Below are positions 63,745 to 64,000 of a stretch of 64,000 bases of DNA, piece by piece. The notes below the pieces were generated by a model. It searched no databases. It was not told where the DNA came from and was given only the letters and a program-made list of their open reading frames with translations. Numbering within the stretch: position 1 is the stretch's first letter; each line of letters starts with the position of its first letter. The DNA lies in assembly GCA_947495915.1 (NCBI GenBank), contig CANMAW010000004.1, forward strand, positions 62,001-126,000, given 5' to 3'. The position numbers and the translations under genes are program-made. The stretch comes from Maribacter algarum (ex Lu et al. 2025) (nom. illeg.) (GTDB taxonomy: Bacteria > Bacteroidota > Bacteroidia > Flavobacteriales > Flavobacteriaceae).

Positions 63745-64000
63745 TTAATCTATTTTAAAAGTGACTACTGGTAATTTAGAATGATTTGCAACATCTTCAC
63801 CTATACTTCCCATAAAAAAATGTGATAACCCTTTGCGCCCATGCGTAGGTATGGCAATCATATCTGCCAAAATACTGTTACTATAATTTAGAATACCCTG
63901 CTCTACCGTGTAATCGTTAAATATTTCGACCTGCTGCCCAACATTGGCTTTAGATAAAAAATCGTTGATTATTTCATAAGCATCATGATTACTTAAAAAA
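63745..64000 (-). CDS. Universal stress protein, C-terminal part only (runs off window)
   Basis: Minus-strand frame open to the window end, with stop at 63745. The visible 84 residues include the ATP-binding loop of Usp proteins, IPTHGRKGLSHFFMGS, and the ending LPVVTFKID. This is the second universal stress gene beside the cbb3 operon. The start and promoter lie beyond base 64000. Confidence 0.85.
   Translation of the reverse strand, partial: FLSNHDAYEIINDFLSKANVGQQVEIFNDYTVEQGILNYSNSILADMIAIPTHGRKGLSHFFMGSIGEDVANHSKLPVVTFKID

Noticed and set aside
1-64000. CRISPR arrays, insertion sequences, tRNA/rRNA genes, attachment sites, prophage
   Set aside because: Looked for; no regular repeat-spacer pattern, transposase, integrase, tRNA-like fold or rRNA sequence was recognised.

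Overview
The window is AT-rich chromosomal DNA from a Bacteroidota member, most likely a (probably marine) flavobacterium. Evidence: a SusC/SusD pair, a hybrid two-component regulator, promoters with the Bacteroidota -7 element TAnnTTTG, many short lipoprotein signals, and a cbb3 oxidase operon with the fused CcoNO typical of this phylum. No tRNA, rRNA, CRISPR array, transposase or phage gene was seen. Both window ends cut genes (trxB at the left, a universal stress protein gene at the right).

Region 1 (1-4.4 kb): thioredoxin reductase, an orphan LytTR response regulator, then an apparent FGE-galK operon. FGE is the formylglycine-generating enzyme that activates sulfatases, here predicted to be an exported lipoprotein. 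Region 2 (4.5-50.6 kb) is a large polysaccharide utilisation locus. It has five S1-type sulfatases, a GH29 alpha-L-fucosidase, a GH28-like beta-helix glycosidase, two Tat-exported Gfo/Idh/MocA oxidoreductases, a DUF1080 protein, a planctomycete-type haem protein (PSCyt1-PSCyt2-LamG-PSD1) followed by DUF1501 and NHL-propeller proteins, a SusC/SusD pair with a large FG-GAP/ASPIC lipoprotein, one hybrid two-component system and two AraC regulators. In its middle is an L-fucose-type catabolic cluster: mutarotase, FucP permease, SDR dehydrogenase, lactonase, UxaA-type dehydratase, UxaB-type oxidoreductase and Zn dehydrogenase. Galactonate dehydratase and an SMP-30 lactonase-like lipoprotein close the locus. 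The likely target is a sulfated polysaccharide rich in fucose, with galactose and perhaps uronic acid (inference).

Region 3 (50.6-54.3 kb): a DUF255 thioredoxin-fold lipoprotein, a gene-poor stretch with two strongly structured, terminator-ended candidate small RNAs, and a tandem universal stress protein. Region 4 (54.4-63.6 kb): the cbb3 oxidase set ccoI, ccoS, ccoNO, ccoQ, ccoP, ccoG, ccoH, a TauE/SafE-family membrane protein and a small unknown membrane protein, followed by a second universal stress gene.

Two results stand out. First, the same 14-bp palindrome ATGAC-N4-GTCAT lies before ccoI/usp (shared, divergent) and before ccoS. Its centre is exactly 36.5 nt from the end of the -7 element of all three promoters, the geometry of class-II activation by a CRP/FNR-family protein. 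Second, the polysaccharide locus combines ordinary desulfation and fucosidase genes with an exported redox set (two Gfo/Idh/MocA proteins, a haem protein and DUF1080), suggesting an oxidative 3-keto-type step in glycan breakdown that is not shown for sulfated fucans. Functions beyond family level are inferred from sequence only.
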